From Vishniacozyma victoriae (lineage: Eukaryota; Basidiomycota; Tremellomycetes; Tremellales; Bulleribasidiaceae), in NCBI GenBank assembly GCA_017654735.1, contig JADPYG010000088.1, positions 186,001 to 250,000 of the forward strand: a stretch of DNA of 64,000 bases, read 5' to 3'. Each line of letters begins with the position of its first letter. Positions within the stretch are counted from its first letter, which is position 1. The notes beneath the pieces were generated by a model. That model was not told the DNA's origin. It saw nothing but the letters and a program-made list of their open reading frames with translations, and searched no databases. Below are positions 61,840-64,000 of this stretch, one piece after another. A program made the position numbers and the translations under genes.

Positions 61840-64000
61840 CTACCTCCTCGACCCAAATATCTCGTCGTCATCGGTGGAGCTACCGGAATGACCTATACTC
61901 GTGACGAAATCCTCGAAAGGGATGATATCACTATCAGGCCGAGCGGCACTATGTGCCGTCTTTGCACTAATCCCTCCCAAGGATCGATTACGTCCATGCC
62001 CACCACCCGATCCATTTTCAGGTTGAAGCTCCTGAAAAGCGGTGGGAGCTGGTACAGTAGGTTTATTCAATTGATCTTCTGGCGATATGGAAGTCTTCGG
62101 CTGGACTTTGGTAGAATTTGGGGAACCTTCGTATGGAAGTTCAGAAATTCGAGGAGAGGTAGGTACACCCGGTACTGGTTTTCTACTCAATGTAAACCTA
62201 GAAGGAGGTCGGGGCATGGATGGAGGTCGAGATGGGACTGGTAGGCCGATATGAGGTGGAGGGTGTGGGGTGGGTGGGACGGATTGTCTTCCGTCTGATG
62301 GGGGTGCGGCAAACATTGAAGTGATCGAGTATGCGCCGCTAGTATGTGTCATTCGTTTTTGTTGAGTAGGAGGTCGAGATGGACCAGCGACGGGTGAAGT
62401 GGGTGAGGCGGTATCACTTGGTGTCGCACAGCCTGAATAAGCTAGTTGGAGCTGCAACTTTTCAGAAGCTGCTGAATCGAATGTATTGCCTGGAGTCGTC
62501 CTAATGGCGGAAGCGGGTGGAGTTACATTTTCGTCATCGACCGTATAAGCCGGTAGGGTACCTGTTGTTTCTCGCCTTGAAGCTGGATAGACCGAGTTCG
62601 GGTATCGAATAGGAGTAGAAGGAGGGAAAGGTAGACCCCTTGTACTCTGAGCATCGGAAGATTCCTCATCACCACCATGATACTGTTCACTACCGATTGC
62701 ACCTGCCGTTTCTTCGAATATAGAAGCGTTCGGCATAAGTGATCCTCGGATACTTTGCGGTAAGGAGCGTAGTTCCATTGGAGGAGATCGACTCATTCCA
62801 CTACGTCCACTCCTTGGTGAGAGTGAAGCGATTTCTTCTTCATGATTCCAATTTGAAGGTGGACTCGAAGCGGACTTGTTCCAATGTTCAGACATTCGTT
62901 GTCCTTTTGCTTCTTCATAGCTGACAAATACCAGATCTGCCTCACTAGGTTCTGAATGGGTAGAGTATCGAGACGATTTAGGTTCTTCAGACCAATGGGA
63001 TTCAGAGTTTGGGAATTTGAAATCGGCAGAGGAGGACTGGGAGAATTGGCGATTATGCTCGTTGGCCAGTTTGACTCGTCGGCTTCGGCGGCGGCGTATA
63101 AAGAAGAACAGGAATACGGCAAGGAGGGTAAAGATGATGAATGGGAGTAGGAAGAAGAGGACTAATTTTCCAGCTAGAGAGTCGACAAAGGATTGAGGAG
63201 GAGCTGGGGCGGGGTTGCTACTTGTCAGCTAAGTTCCGCTAGGCCGTCGCAGTTGTACATACATCATGGCGACCGTATCGGTAGTAGTCGTAAACAAGAC
63301 GAAATCAAGAGACATCTTGGAATCGGCAATGTTGGTCATGATGACCTCTGTCTTGACCGAAGGGTCCAGCCCTGTTCGAAACCAAAGGAGCTCATACTGC
63401 ATCGGCCATGATGACTGATATCAGCCATGGTCTTGGGGGGTGCGGATGATATGACGTACAGTAAGGTTGATAGCGGACTCTACGACCTGGTCATTGATCG
63501 ACAGAGTGGCAGAACCGTAATCGGGTCCGACGTTTCCGTAAAGGTATACCGCGGAGCCTATTCATCAGATCGTAGCCCTGTTCGGAATAAGTGTGGTGAT
63601 CTTACCTGCTCCGGTGAACCCAACACTGGACCCCTTCTGCTTAGTAACAGCAAGAGTCTTGTTGTAGAAATTATCGAGACCATCCTTTTCAGCCAACTCA
63701 GTCTCAGCCCCCGCTCGGACATCCTCCCATCCACCAACATACTCGAGCTTGACTTCACCATCACTCGATTGAGCAAATGTATTATCAATAGTAACATTGA
63801 CCATTCCAGATGGTTCAGCGGGTCTACTTCCATCCACCCCCCAGAAAATAACTTCAGTATCGGCTGGCATATTTCCTACATCCCAGTAAATCTCGTGGGT
63901 GCCCAAAGGAAGCGAATAGAGTGAGAAGGGGATATCGGTAGATGTTTCGGCTGAACGTGTTGCACATGCTGGAATTGGGTTTGAGGAATTGATCGAGATG
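61840..64000 (-). CDS. Single-pass membrane protein with beta-rich ectodomain (5' partial)
   Basis: Exons 63606-64000 (continues beyond the window end), 63460-63557, 63263-63414, 61840-63217; at least 674 aa. The ectodomain reads SLYSLPLGTHEIYWDVGNMP, VIFWGVDGSRPAEP, TGAGSAVYLYGNVGPDYGSA and MQYELLWFRTGLDPSVKTEV, resembling the galactose-binding-like beta-sandwich of other basidiomycete surface proteins, with N-glycosylation sites (NVT, NKT, NLT). After a Pro-rich spacer comes one membrane helix (LVLFFLLPFIIFTLLAVFLF) with a basic stop-transfer RRRRSRR, then a ~430-residue disordered, Ser/Pro-rich cytoplasmic tail. This topology resembles cell-wall sensors or signalling adaptors; function unknown. 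The signal peptide must lie outside the window. Confidence 0.85.

Noticed and set aside
61777..62244. 155-codon frame on the plus strand beginning MGLKKLQVTPGMKDYQ
   Set aside because: Antisense to the cytoplasmic tail of the membrane protein, no splice support.

Overview
The window is nuclear DNA of a basidiomycete yeast, most probably a tremellomycete of the Cryptococcus/Kwoniella type. Evidence: dense genes on both strands; almost every gene is cut by many introns of about 40-60 nt with GTRNGT donors, a CTRAY-like branch site (ctgac, ctaat) just before the acceptor, and CAG/TAG acceptors; proteins match basidiomycete housekeeping families. There are no rRNA, tRNA, transposon or CRISPR signals that I can support. 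Gene models were built by hand by joining reading frames across splice sites; in all complete models the exon phases agree and the total is a multiple of three.

Layout. 1-9.9 kb: RPAP1 (cut by the window start), an F-box gene, CNOT9/Rcd1, thioredoxin reductase and U2AF large subunit. 9.9-13.7 kb: a gene-poor stretch with two spliced orphan genes, one encoding a probable GPI-anchored secreted protein. 13.7-31.7 kb: a long disordered protein, a short-chain dehydrogenase, UDP-GlcNAc pyrophosphorylase, an Arc1/AIMP1-like tRNA-binding cofactor, eRF3/Sup35, MCM7, a DCAF7-type WD40 protein and a secreted ferritin-like protein. 31.7-42.7 kb: a 2OG-Fe(II) oxygenase, AP-3 sigma, a transcription cyclin, glycyl-tRNA synthetase, a Ysc84-type SYLF/SH3 protein, pyrroline-5-carboxylate reductase, Met8 siroheme synthase. 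42.6-64 kb: NMN adenylyltransferase, a FAF2-like UBX protein, RidA, Kap123 importin, a WOPR regulator, a TRPY/Yvc1 cation channel, DEAD-box helicase Dbp2, and a transmembrane protein cut by the window end.

The genes form no operon or pathway cluster. Themes recur: translation (GlyRS, Arc1 homologue, Sup35), RNA processing (U2AF, Dbp2, CNOT9, cyclin, RPAP1), redox and amino-acid metabolism (TRR1, P5CR, MET8, RidA). Several neighbours are divergent with short shared promoters (P5CR/MET8 108 bp, cyclin/GlyRS 139 bp).

Most notable: an AUG-less, stop-free leader ahead of TRR1 that reads as a mitochondrial targeting sequence; two in-frame AUGs with a targeting peptide in GlyRS; a 492-nt outlier intron in DBP2 containing a strong hairpin; four GC-AG introns; several 32-34 nt introns; and the two orphan genes.
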